DNA of 64,000 bases from Betaproteobacteria bacterium (lineage in GTDB: Bacteria > Bdellovibrionota_B > Oligoflexia > Silvanigrellales > Silvanigrellaceae). The DNA lies in the NCBI GenBank assembly GCA_016868315.1, contig VGHE01000002.1, positions 248,001 through 312,000 on the forward strand. Direction: 5' to 3'. Every line of letters starts with the position of its first letter. Position 1 is the stretch's first letter. The position numbers and the translations under genes are program-made. Under the pieces are notes generated by a model. The model ran no database searches and had not been told where the DNA came from. It saw nothing but the letters and a program-made list of their open reading frames with translations. Of this stretch, positions 8,561-17,205 are shown in pieces.

Positions 8561-10765
8561 TCATGCAGCTCTCCACCCCTGTGTTTGCCCAGGCAATCTT
8601 TTCTGATGAGCTCTCACGAGATCAGCAAGATCTATAATAATTGCAGGCTTTCCATCGCCAAGAATGGCCGCGCCAGCGACGCCTGGAATTCCCTGCAATT
8701 CTCGTCCTAGTTTTTTAATCACGATCTGCTGTTGAGCAAGGATGTCGTCAACCACAATGGCAAAGGGTTGCTTTTGATTTTCTGTCACAATCAGTGCGAT
8801 TCCGTCGTAACTGTTGGTTGCTTGCTTTGGTGAAACTTTTCCATGCAGCAGAGTGTCGAGATGATAGAGAGGCAGAGTTGCGCCGCGTAGATTTAAAAGT
8901 TGAGTTCTGCCCTGAACAAGGTTTATGTCGGCCTCGTCGGGACGCACGGTTTCTGTAATTTGCGTCTTTGCGATGACGAAGCGCTCCTCACCTTGACGAA
9001 TAATAAATCCATCCATGACAGCGACTGTTAAGGGGAGAATCAAGCGGAATGTTGTTCCTTCTCCCACGGATGATTCGATTTCGACTCGACCCTGCAGACT
9101 CTCGATGTTGGCTCGGACGACATCGAGACCAACCCCGCGTCCAGAGAGCTCTGTGACTTCCGATTTTGTTGAAAATCCGGGGTGAAAGATAAGCGAGCGA
9201 AGCGTTTCTTCGTTGACCTTTTCATGTGCCTTGATGAGGCCTTGTTCGATAGCCTTGCTCCGGATGCGCTCTGCATCGATTCCGCGTCCATCATCAGTGA
9301 CTTCAATCACAATGGCTCGTGAGCGTTGGATAGCGCGGATACTGATTCTGCCGAGCGGATTTTTTCCGATAGCAGAGCGTTCCTCTGCAGTTTCTAAACC
9401 ATGATCGAGGGCGTTGCGCACAAGGTGTGACAGCGGATCGCCGATCTTGTCGAGAATAGATTTATCGAGTTCGGTGTCTTCACCGTTAAAGTGTGCATCG
9501 ACGTGTTTTCCAAGAGTCAGGCTGGTTTCACGGATAATACGTTGCAGTTTTAGGAAGACCGGGCGAATGCTGACCATCCGGATGCCCATGGAGACTTCCT
9601 GAACCTCGCGGATAATTTTGGACATCTGCTTCACGCTTTTTTGGAGCAAAGGAGATGCGAACTCTGCTTTGTGTTCGTCGAGAACACTCTGCAGAATGAC
9701 AAGTTCTTCAATGCAGGTGATGATTTTGTCCACCCGCTCAAGGCTGACCTTGATTGTGTTGTCTGAGCGTTCGAAGTAGGAAGCCAGCTGCATCGGCGCA
9801 ATGGTATTTTCAATGCTCGGGTTTTCGACCGGTTCTGATGCCACGACTATGATTTCTTGTTTCTCAGAGTCAGAGGTGGCCGCGGAAGGTTGCTGCACCT
9901 CTGGTGTTGAGGCGGTCTGAGCAACTTCCTCGCTGTCTCCTTCTGAGGTGACAACAGGCGATTCTTCGCAGTCTTCTTCTGAAGTGACGACAACTGATTC
10001 TTCGCCTGCGAGAGTCGAAGGAGTAGCGGCAGCTTCTTCACTTTCTTCTATCGGTTTTGAAAATCCAGCGAGCGACCAAGCTTGCGTCTGTGAGGCCGGC
10101 AAGCGGGTTGTATTGAATTCATCGGCGGCTTGCATCGTGCTTAGGTTCACTGCAGCTGCGAGCTGTGTGAGTCTGGCAATTTCGGTCTGTATGGCGCTGA
10201 TCCGCGGGTCAACCGCTGGGATTCGTTGCTCAGGTGTCGTCTGCGACAGCAGCTGTGGAGCTTCAAAAAGCTCTGCTTTTAAGTTGTCATCCACAAACCA
10301 GATATCACCCGCCACGGGAGGACGCGGTAGCTGAATAGGTTGGAGCGTGTTGTTTTTGGCTTCTCTCTCTCGTGCAAAGGCCTGGATGATTGACTCGCCT
10401 GAGCCAGGAGTTCTTTTTCCTGCGCGCAAGGCTTCGACGTGGCTTGCGAGGAAATCACGCGCACTGAACAAGACTGATACGACTGACGGGCTCGGTGCGA
10501 ATTCTTTCTTCCTGAGAGCCTGAAGAAAACTTTCGAGGTGATGCGTAAATTCTGCAATTTCGGTGAAGCCGAGAGCTGCGGAAGACCCCTTTAGATTGTG
10601 CGCAATGCGGAAAATCGTGTCGAGCAGAACGGGGTTCGCGCCGTCCCTCTCGAGAGCAAAGAAGCAATGTTCAAATTGTGCAAGCGCTTCATCCGCTTCA
10701 TAGATGAAGATCGTGACAATCTGTTTGAGCTCCGACGCGTCCACGGAATTGATCCTCTGCAGCAC
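8561..10765 (-). CDS. cheA: Chemotaxis histidine kinase CheA
   Basis: A 734-residue CheA. The Hpt (P1) domain has its phosphorylatable His at residue 56 (RIAHNLKGSSAALGF). A long, low-complexity acidic linker (about 190-330) stands where a P2 CheY-binding domain would be; I see no P2. Then come the P3 dimerisation helices, the P4 ATPase (LVRNALDHGLE, TDDGRGID, ELSGRGVGLDVV) and a CheW-like P5. The linker contains a twofold 12-residue repeat encoded at 9932-10003. The start is uncertain: GTG 10765 has GAGGG upstream, and GTG 10744 has AGAGG upstream. No cheR, cheB or cheY is adjacent, so the output partner is unknown. It may serve a non-flagellar pathway, which is inference. Confidence 0.93.
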   Translation of the reverse strand: MLQRINSVDASELKQIVTIFIYEADEALAQFEHCFFALERDGANPVLLDTIFRIAHNLKGSSAALGFTEIAEFTHHLESFLQALRKKEFAPSPSVVSVLFSARDFLASHVEALRAGKRTPGSGESIIQAFAREREAKNNTLQPIQLPRPPVAGDIWFVDDNLKAELFEAPQLLSQTTPEQRIPAVDPRISAIQTEIARLTQLAAAVNLSTMQAADEFNTTRLPASQTQAWSLAGFSKPIEESEEAAATPSTLAGEESVVVTSEEDCEESPVVTSEGDSEEVAQTASTPEVQQPSAATSDSEKQEIIVVASEPVENPSIENTIAPMQLASYFERSDNTIKVSLERVDKIITCIEELVILQSVLDEHKAEFASPLLQKSVKQMSKIIREVQEVSMGIRMVSIRPVFLKLQRIIRETSLTLGKHVDAHFNGEDTELDKSILDKIGDPLSHLVRNALDHGLETAEERSAIGKNPLGRISIRAIQRSRAIVIEVTDDGRGIDAERIRSKAIEQGLIKAHEKVNEETLRSLIFHPGFSTKSEVTELSGRGVGLDVVRANIESLQGRVEIESSVGEGTTFRLILPLTVAVMDGFIIRQGEERFVIAKTQITETVRPDEADINLVQGRTQLLNLRGATLPLYHLDTLLHGKVSPKQATNSYDGIALIVTENQKQPFAIVVDDILAQQQIVIKKLGRELQGIPGVAGAAILGDGKPAIIIDLADLVRAHQKRLPGQTQGWRAA
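9932..10003 (-). repeat. Two-copy 36-base tandem repeat inside cheA
   Basis: Bases 9932-9967 and 9968-10003 are adjacent 36-base units differing at 7 positions. They encode a repeated acidic dodecamer of the form EES-x-VVTSE-x-D-x in the linker between Hpt and P3. The repeat keeps frame. It looks like recent slippage duplication in a disordered linker. Confidence 0.75.
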
Positions 10766-10813
10766 AAGGGTTAACCCTCGATGCTGCAGCGGAGTGTTTT
10801 ACGCCACAGCGCC

Positions 10814-11839
10814 TCAAGGGCTCGTCTTGGTTTCGGAAGATTTCAACAGTGGGAAAGGGGTGTGGATTTGCGGTTGGCCGGAGCTTTGACGCAGACCCAA
10901 CGAACGCGTCAGCGCGTGGCTAAGTTCATTCATGGAAGTTTTGATAATTTCCGAGAGAAGACTTGGGATCTTTTGCTCTTCCATTGGAATGACTTCCGTC
11001 TCGGCGCCCGTCTTGAGTCCGGCAAGTTCTGCAGCCTTGGCGACAGCTTCTTGACGCTGACCGACAGCATCAACGAGCTTTCGTTTCGCAGCTTCGGTGC
11101 CAAGCACCACCCGCCCGTCGCTCATGTGTGAAATCGTTTCTTCAGCGATCATCGGACGTGCTGCGCGCACATCGGCAACGAACTGGTCGCGTGTGTCGTC
11201 GATCAGTTTTTGCAGATACTGCTTGTCTTCGGGAGTCCATGCGCGTGTGACCGAGCCGGAGTCCTTGAGTCGTCCGGTCTTGAGTGTCACAGGCTTGAGT
11301 TTCATCCAGTCAATCAGTTGGGTCGCTTCGAAGCTGTCGAGGATGACGCCGATGCTGCCGACCATGGTGCCGCGGTTGCACATCAACCAATTCGCCGACG
11401 CGGTTGAGTAATAAGCTCCACTCGCAGCCACTTCACGCATGTAACCCACCACCGGCATTTTTTCTTTAATGCGGTTGATGGTGTCGTAGATTTCCTGACT
11501 TGCCACAACAGAGCCACCGGGGCTGTTGATGTCGAGTAAGATTCCCTTGACGCGTTTGTCTTTGGCGGCTTCGTTGAGCTTTTTTACAATCTCTTCGGCC
11601 ATCTCAGGCAAAATCGCACCCTCAATTTTCACGCCTGCAAGGGCATTCGAAAAGGAATGGTGTCCGAGGTAGCGTTGCTCGCCGTCGTCCAGGCTTGCTG
11701 ATGTGGGAAAAAGTTTGATTGCAAAAAGTGCGAGCGCCATAAAAGCCATGGCCGCGATGAGAGTCAGAGCTCCCACCACGGCCAAGACCAAAAGGACGCC
11801 CGACGGTCGTTTGTCACGTGCGTCAGGCTCTTTGAACAT
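10814..11839 (-). CDS. sppA: Signal peptide peptidase SppA (S49)
   Basis: A 341-residue, single-domain S49 membrane peptidase that degrades leftover signal peptides. One N-terminal membrane anchor covers about residues 14-43. The catalytic serine is Ser140 in REVAASGAYYS and the general-base lysine is probably Lys192 in KTGRLKDSGS, the order seen in the short (SppA36-like) form. LLDINSPGGS precedes them. ATG 11839 follows GAGGAG and lies 5 bases after the rpsA stop, so it is probably cotranscribed with rpsA. The C-terminal 60 residues beyond the S49 fold are not conserved to my eye. Confidence 0.92.
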   Translation of the reverse strand: MFKEPDARDKRPSGVLLVLAVVGALTLIAAMAFMALALFAIKLFPTSASLDDGEQRYLGHHSFSNALAGVKIEGAILPEMAEEIVKKLNEAAKDKRVKGILLDINSPGGSVVASQEIYDTINRIKEKMPVVGYMREVAASGAYYSTASANWLMCNRGTMVGSIGVILDSFEATQLIDWMKLKPVTLKTGRLKDSGSVTRAWTPEDKQYLQKLIDDTRDQFVADVRAARPMIAEETISHMSDGRVVLGTEAAKRKLVDAVGQRQEAVAKAAELAGLKTGAETEVIPMEEQKIPSLLSEIIKTSMNELSHALTRSLGLRQSSGQPQIHTPFPLLKSSETKTSP

Positions 11840-11844
11840 GCGTC

Positions 11845-13620
11845 TTACTCCTCAGCACGGTCTTTTTGTGTGCGGCTCTTCGCGCGAGCGAAGGCTTCAG
11901 CAAAACCGGTTGACGAAGGAGTTGCGGCAGCAGCTTGGATCGTGCGGTTGTGGGTGTCATCCAAACCACGGGTCGCAGCTTTGTGTGACAGTTCGAAGCG
12001 GCGCTCAGTGAGGTCGACGCGCAAAACGACGAACTCGAGTTCAGTGCCTTCGTCAGGAAGCTTGCCGGGCTCGAGGTCGAGCTCAGATACGTGGATGAGA
12101 CCTTCAACACAAGGAGAAAGCTCAACGAACGAACCAAACTCAGCATTGCGTGTCACCTTGCCCTTGGCGCGTGTGCCAGGAACGAAGATGCGTGAAGCTG
12201 CTTCGTAGGGGTCTTCCTGAAGCTGTTTGATGCCGAGCGAGAAGCGCATGTTCTCAACGTCGATCTGGAGAACCTTGGCTTCGACTTCGTCGCCCTTCTT
12301 GTACAGATCTTGAGGATGCTTGATGCGCTCTGTCCAGGAGATGTCGGACACATGAATGAGTCCATCAACACCTTCTTCGATACCAACAAACACACCGAAG
12401 TCGGTGATGTTGCGGATCTTGCCGCGGATAACGTCGCCCACCTGGTACTTCTCAAGCACGAGTTCCCAAGGATTGGGTTCGGTCTGCTTCATGCCGAGCG
12501 AGATGCGGTGGTTTTCGAGGTCAACTGCAAGCACGACCACTTCCACTTCGTCGCCGATGGCCACGAGCTTGGAAGGATGCTTGACGCGGCGGTTCCAGGT
12601 CATTTCAGTGACGTGGATAAGGCCTTCAACGCCTGGCTCGAGCTCAACAAATGCACCGTAGTCAGTCAGGCTGACAACCTTGCCTTTGAGACGCTGATTC
12701 GGGTTGTAGCGCTCTGCAACCTTGACCCAAGGATCAGATTGGAGCTGCTTGAGGCCAAGCGAAACGCGGTGTGTTGCTGCGTCGTAGCTGAGCACCTTGA
12801 CTTGGATTTCGTCGCCGACGTTGATAACTTCTGCAGGGCTGTTCAGGCGGCCCCAGGACATGTCGGTGATGTGCAACAGGCCGTCGATACCACCGAGGTC
12901 AATGAACGCACCGTAGTCGGTGATGTTCTTGACGATACCAGCCATCACGCTGCCCGCTTCGAGACTCTTGAGAGTTTCGCTGCGCAGACGCTCGCGGTCT
13001 TGCTCGAGCAAAACACGACGCGAGAGGACGATGTTGCCGCGCTTCTTGTTGAACTTGATGATCTTGAATTGGAGAACTTGGCCAAGAAGCTTCTCGAGGT
13101 TGCGCACAGGGCGAAGGTCAACCTGTGAACCAGGAAGGAATGCCTTGACGCCGATATCAACAGACAAACCGCCCTTAACGCGACCAACGATGCGGCCTTC
13201 GACGAGTTCGTCTTTTTCATAAGCTTCAGAAATGCGATCCCATGCTTTGAGGAGATCAGCTTTGTCTTTGGAGAGAACGAGCTCGCCATCGTCGTCTTCG
13301 AAAACGTCGACAAACACGTCGACCATATCGCCGACTTTGAGAGAGAAGGCACCATCAGCGGTGAACTCGCTGCGTGGCACAGAGCCAGCAGACTTGTGGC
13401 CAATGTCCACAACCACGTTTTCGTCGAGGATTTCCATGACGCGACCTTTAACAACCTGGCCTTCCTTAATATTGGAGCCGGTTGCGCCTTCTCCGAAGAG
13501 AGCGGCGAAAGAGTCTTTGTCGGAGGACTCGGGATTTGCAAAATCTACGTCTTCGTCGAGCCACTCAAGACTGGAATAACTGACTTTACGCTTGGAGGAA
13601 TCGGAGTGAACACTTGCCAT
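11845..13620 (-). CDS. rpsA: 30S ribosomal protein S1
   Basis: A 591-residue protein of six S1 (OB-fold) repeats, the normal bacterial S1 layout, which helps mRNA bind the 30S subunit. Repeat hallmarks include VVDIGHKSAGSVPRSEF, GLLHITDMSW, GLIHVTEMTW and GLIHVSDISW. The reading frame is open 88 codons upstream across a terminator. ATG 13620 is the right start because AAAGGT precedes it and the protein then opens MASVHSDSSKRKV. The gene is preceded by another S1-domain gene and followed closely by sppA. It ends in a lysine/arginine-rich tail (SRTQKDRAEE). Confidence 0.96.
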   Translation of the reverse strand: MASVHSDSSKRKVSYSSLEWLDEDVDFANPESSDKDSFAALFGEGATGSNIKEGQVVKGRVMEILDENVVVDIGHKSAGSVPRSEFTADGAFSLKVGDMVDVFVDVFEDDDGELVLSKDKADLLKAWDRISEAYEKDELVEGRIVGRVKGGLSVDIGVKAFLPGSQVDLRPVRNLEKLLGQVLQFKIIKFNKKRGNIVLSRRVLLEQDRERLRSETLKSLEAGSVMAGIVKNITDYGAFIDLGGIDGLLHITDMSWGRLNSPAEVINVGDEIQVKVLSYDAATHRVSLGLKQLQSDPWVKVAERYNPNQRLKGKVVSLTDYGAFVELEPGVEGLIHVTEMTWNRRVKHPSKLVAIGDEVEVVVLAVDLENHRISLGMKQTEPNPWELVLEKYQVGDVIRGKIRNITDFGVFVGIEEGVDGLIHVSDISWTERIKHPQDLYKKGDEVEAKVLQIDVENMRFSLGIKQLQEDPYEAASRIFVPGTRAKGKVTRNAEFGSFVELSPCVEGLIHVSELDLEPGKLPDEGTELEFVVLRVDLTERRFELSHKAATRGLDDTHNRTIQAAAATPSSTGFAEAFARAKSRTQKDRAEE

Positions 13621-13662
13621 GATGAAATTACCTTTCTCAGCAGTCTCAAGAAGCGCCGTTGC

Positions 13663-13690
13663 AAAAAAAAACGCACCACCGTGGTGCGTT
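13663..13690 (-). terminator. Rho-independent terminator of the second S1-domain gene
   Basis: A 10-base-pair perfect stem (AACGCACCAC pairing GTGGTGCGTT, bases about 13670-13690) with a tiny loop. On the minus strand it is followed by a run of nine T. It ends transcripts from the S1-domain gene starting at 14812 just before rpsA, so rpsA probably has its own promoter inside or just after this gap. Confidence 0.85.
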
Positions 13691-13759
13691 AGAAGCGGAT
13701 CGCTCGTGCACTGCACTGCGGGGCTCGTTAACACACGAGATGCCCCCTGTACAGTAAGA

Positions 13760-14812
13760 CTATTGCTTTCTTTTTCGGGCGCTTGCGAAAGCTGCCGCGA
13801 AAATATTCGACGCATCGCTCGCGCTGCCGGCAGATCCCTGATGTTTCTTGGACTTATATGACTCCCAGGCTTCTGCCGAATCACGTTCCTCGGCCATCAC
13901 GGTACCTGCCGTTGCTCCGCCTTTACCAGTCATTTTGAGCATCAGCTCCTCGGGCATAGCCTGTTTCAAGCTCAGTGCAACCCGCAGGCGGGGGGCATGT
14001 TCGATGCGGATGACCTTAACGTTCACGGTTTCACCGACTTTAACCACGTCCTGTGCCTTGGCCACGCGTTTCCATGCGAGCTCTGACATCGGGATAAGCC
14101 CTTCAACGCCCCCCAAGTCTGCAAATGCTCCAAAATCAGCTAGCCGAGTGATGGTCGCTGCAAGCTTCTGCCCGACCTCAAGACCGCGGACGATTTCGCC
14201 GGCTTTCGCTTCACGCTCATCTTTGAGGATCGTTTTACGAGAAAGAACGATATTCTTTCCGCCCTGCTTGTATTCGGTAATGATAAACTTCAGTACCTGA
14301 CCAATGTAGCTCTCCGGATCGGCCACCGTGCCGAGTTCCATTTGGCTGAGGGGCACAAACGCACGCTTACCTGAAAGGGAAGCCTCGAATCCACCCTTAA
14401 CCACCTTTTCGATCTTTGCCTCAACAGGCAGACGTGTTTCGTGCGCATTGCGCAACAGAGTGTCATCTTGTTCACCACGGCGCAGTGAGCGGGTCAGAAT
14501 GATTTCTGAGCCATTGTCAGCGCGGACGTAAGCTTGAATTTCGTCGCCGAGCTGGGGCAGTGCCAAACCTGCCGCCGAGAATTCATCGGAGGCCAGGGTT
14601 GCTGTAGATTTGCCTCCTAGATCGACAAAAATGAATTCCCCACCGACCCGCAACACGCGACCCGTGATGGGTTCACCGGCGCGATAGCGCTTCAGAGAGG
14701 CCGAACTGGACTCTGATTCGAGCAACTTTTCAAATTCTGTGGTTACATGTTCTTCGGATGCGAATGGATCGCGTCCAAAGTCTTCGGTGTCTACAAAACG
14801 GATTTTACTCAT
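13760..14812 (-). CDS. S1-domain RNA-binding protein, second S1-like protein
   Basis: A 350-residue protein with about three S1/OB repeats: residues about 48-110 (EFIFVDLGGKSTATLASDEF), 130-190 (GFEASLSGKRAFVPLSQMEL) and 205-280 (DFGAFADLGGVEGLIPMSEL). It is distinct from full S1, which is next door. The C-terminus is alanine/lysine-rich and ends RKRKQ. ATG 14812 has AGGAG about 13 bases upstream. It may be a translation or RNA-turnover factor; no specific family name can be given from sequence alone. A clear terminator follows it. Its start codon overlaps that of a longer reading frame on the other strand (CATG at 14810-14813). Confidence 0.85.
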   Translation of the reverse strand: MSKIRFVDTEDFGRDPFASEEHVTTEFEKLLESESSSASLKRYRAGEPITGRVLRVGGEFIFVDLGGKSTATLASDEFSAAGLALPQLGDEIQAYVRADNGSEIILTRSLRRGEQDDTLLRNAHETRLPVEAKIEKVVKGGFEASLSGKRAFVPLSQMELGTVADPESYIGQVLKFIITEYKQGGKNIVLSRKTILKDEREAKAGEIVRGLEVGQKLAATITRLADFGAFADLGGVEGLIPMSELAWKRVAKAQDVVKVGETVNVKVIRIEHAPRLRVALSLKQAMPEELMLKMTGKGGATAGTVMAEERDSAEAWESYKSKKHQGSAGSASDASNIFAAAFASARKRKQ

Positions 14813-14876
14813 GAAGCAGTTGCTCCTCTCTGCACTCTCATGGCTCGGTCACGCGACTGGTCTTGCCACAAGGACT

Positions 14877-15902
14877 ATGCGAGATCAAATTGTGCTCAAA
14901 CTGGTTCCGCTGCTCTGCTGCGCTCCTGGCTTGGTTGCTGTTGCCGAGGCAAATACCGTGCTCAACATCCTGACGCAGCCGCAGCGTCTCGATGCCAACC
15001 TGGTGGCGGAGTTTGAAACAACACGCAAAGTTGCAGTTCGGGTTGAATTCGTTTCATCGCCTCTCGATTACGAGTCACGTATCAGATCCCTCCCTCACAG
15101 CTGGGATTTAGTTTTGGCAGACGAGCAGAGGCTTGTGACCCTGAGCCTGGCGAAGCTGCTCAAAACCCTGCCCGATACGGTCATGATTCCTGCAAATCTT
15201 TCGGGTCTTGAGCGGCGAGCTCGGGCAAATGAAGATGGTCGTTCTTTCTTGAATTTGATGGCAGACCCTCTGGGTCTAATGTTTTTGAAAAAGAGTAAAA
15301 CTGGGTCTGGCTCCATCAGCTGGAACTGGATTGCTCAGCCCAGTTTGAATCCCCTCTGGCGTTCACGCGTCGCGCTTTACTCGGACGAGCGGCTTAACCT
15401 CATGATTGCGTCGCTTGCAACGGGAACTCGCATAGGGATGGATAATCCGGAGGAGCATGCCAAGGTTGCTGCTTGGCTCACACAAGCACAGCTGCAGGGA
15501 CGCAGCGTTTCGCTCAACAATGCCGTGACGGCTTTTCTCTCAGAGAAGTTTGCTGTGGCTCCGGTTTGGCGTTCTGATTTCTTGCACGCATCTCGATATG
15601 TCAAGGAACTCGGATTCACTGTTCCAGTCGATGGAACCTACGTTGAACGCGTGGGGGTGGGGCTGGTGGCCGAATCTCGCAACGAGTCCTTGGCACTCGA
15701 TTTCATAAAGTTCATTCATGAGCGTCGCGATCAGCTCGCCCGAAATCGCGGGCTTTTGCCACTCTTCACGCAGGACGTTGACGGCAGTCAAGTGAAAGAT
15801 TGGAGAATATTCTCGGATGATGTGCCGCTCATGAAAGAATTTGCGTCGCATGTTTATCGCATCAAAAAAGAGAAGGATCTGCGCGCTTCACGTGGACGCT
15901 GA
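14877..15902 (+). CDS. Periplasmic substrate-binding protein, polyamine-binding-like
   Basis: About 341 residues from ATG 14877, beginning with a hydrophobic secretion signal (IVLKLVPLLCCAPGLVAVAEA). The rest resembles extracellular solute-binding proteins of the spermidine/putrescine group: an N-terminal TVLNILTQPQRLD strand, the binding-lobe segment SHSWDLVLADEQRL-like (DLVLADEQ), and WNWIAQPSLNPLWRSRVAL. The start is uncertain: ATG 14811 gives 22 more residues and overlaps the divergent S1-domain start codon, but lacks a ribosome site; 14877 has AAGGA very close. No transporter genes are next to it. It converges on the repeat-protein gene at 15914. Substrate is unknown. Confidence 0.7.
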   Translation: MRDQIVLKLVPLLCCAPGLVAVAEANTVLNILTQPQRLDANLVAEFETTRKVAVRVEFVSSPLDYESRIRSLPHSWDLVLADEQRLVTLSLAKLLKTLPDTVMIPANLSGLERRARANEDGRSFLNLMADPLGLMFLKKSKTGSGSISWNWIAQPSLNPLWRSRVALYSDERLNLMIASLATGTRIGMDNPEEHAKVAAWLTQAQLQGRSVSLNNAVTAFLSEKFAVAPVWRSDFLHASRYVKELGFTVPVDGTYVERVGVGLVAESRNESLALDFIKFIHERRDQLARNRGLLPLFTQDVDGSQVKDWRIFSDDVPLMKEFASHVYRIKKEKDLRASRGR

Positions 15903-15913
15903 GCGGAGCCTGT

Positions 15914-17203
15914 TCAGGATGCGATGGAGAAGGGGCTGTTGACCCGGTTTTTCTCCACGTCAGGATCGACGTTGTGAAACACAATGGCAACGCTCTCAGC
16001 TTCTTGAGGAGCCAAAGCGCGTGAGGAGTCGGGCGCTATTCCCAGTTTCCCAAGCACAGCGGAGTAGCTTTGCAGCAGAGGTGAGTCACCCGCTTGGCTT
16101 CGTAGGCATGCAATCGCTTGGGCAGTCTTTCCGCACAGAGCCCAACATTTACCAGCCATCACAGGCGAGTTGAGCTTTTCATAGATTAAAGCAGCAGTCT
16201 GCCACTGTTTGGCATCGTGCAGGGAGCGTGCGCACCATTCGAGTGTGCGCAGATTGTTCTTGATAAAATCCACTTCCAGACCTTGGAGGAGAATTGTGAG
16301 ATTACTGAGTGTCTCGCCGTTGACCTGTTCCATTAGTTTTTGAGCAACATCGCGTCGGTCGCCGATGCGCTGGAGCGTGGGCAGGAGAAAGTCTCCCCGA
16401 TGACTTTCATTGATCCAGAGCAGGGCTCTCTGCAGCGGATGTGTTTTGTCAGTTGGCATGTTCTGAAGCGTTTTCTCAAGGTCTTCAATAGAGATTGAGT
16501 CGAGTAACAGTGTGCGGTTCGCCTGTTTATCTAGAAATAACGCCAGCTCCAGATATGCACTGGTATCGCGGGCAATTTTGAGGATGCGCGCTCGGTCGTT
16601 GATGGTCGCGAGAATTCTGAAGGCTTCGCTCTTGTCGCCAGCATCTGCAAAGAGGAGCGCAAGCTCTGAGGAAAGTCCGAAGTCAAAGCTTTCAATTTTT
16701 TTGAAACATCGCTTCGCATCTTCAAGCATTTTTGCACGAAGAAAATAGGCGGTCGCCTTCTCAAAGTTTTTATTGCGTTCGTATATTACTGCAGCGCGGT
16801 TAGGGCGATTCATTTTCATCAAGATGGCAGCAGCTTCATCCAAAAGTCCATGATTCTCGAGCACATCGATTGCTTCACGCTGCATGTTAATTTCTTCAAA
16901 AATACGCGCAGCACCAACGAAGTCCTCGATGTTGATCAGTGTCATTGCTTCCTGTTTGCGCTTTTCCTGTGCTTGATTCAGGTTGTTGTTATCCTGGGTG
17001 CGAAGACCACCGTTCTTGTTGGCAGAGAACGGATTTCGTTCGGGAGCTGATTTTGGCATCCCAGCCATATTTTTTTTCGATTGTGAAGCAGAGTCTCCAC
17101 GCATCATGCGCCAAATGAAAAACAGACAGGCGACCAAAATCAGAGCAGCAACCATGTTCTGCGGCTGCATTAACTTGGCGAGCATTGCATTGTCAGGCTT
17201 CAT
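15914..17203 (-). CDS. Membrane-anchored helical-repeat (TPR-like) protein
   Basis: A 429-residue protein. One N-terminal membrane segment is at about residues 16-35 (MVAALILVACLFFIWRMM); the start of the chain is short, so the bulk is either cytoplasmic or periplasmic depending on orientation. A charged, asparagine-rich linker follows, then helical repeats from about 85 to 330 (AARIFEEINMQREAIDVL, YERNKNFEKATAYFLRAKM) of TPR or SEL1-like type. ATG 17203 follows GGAG, and the upstream gene's stop is at 17206-17208, so the two are coupled. It is the third gene of a lipoprotein/barrel/repeat triad. The role is unknown, perhaps scaffolding of the envelope complex. Confidence 0.8.
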   Translation of the reverse strand: MKPDNAMLAKLMQPQNMVAALILVACLFFIWRMMRGDSASQSKKNMAGMPKSAPERNPFSANKNGGLRTQDNNNLNQAQEKRKQEAMTLINIEDFVGAARIFEEINMQREAIDVLENHGLLDEAAAILMKMNRPNRAAVIYERNKNFEKATAYFLRAKMLEDAKRCFKKIESFDFGLSSELALLFADAGDKSEAFRILATINDRARILKIARDTSAYLELALFLDKQANRTLLLDSISIEDLEKTLQNMPTDKTHPLQRALLWINESHRGDFLLPTLQRIGDRRDVAQKLMEQVNGETLSNLTILLQGLEVDFIKNNLRTLEWCARSLHDAKQWQTAALIYEKLNSPVMAGKCWALCGKTAQAIACLRSQAGDSPLLQSYSAVLGKLGIAPDSSRALAPQEAESVAIVFHNVDPDVEKNRVNSPFSIAS

Positions 17204-17205
17204 GT

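Noticed and set aside
12310-13128. Open frame of 272 codons on the plus strand within rpsA
   Set aside because: It is antisense to the repeated S1 domains and arises from their repeated codon pattern. No ribosome site or motif.
13621-13884. 88-codon N-terminal extension of rpsA
   Set aside because: The extension crosses an intrinsic terminator and the end of the upstream gene. ATG 13620 has a ribosome site and the usual S1 start.
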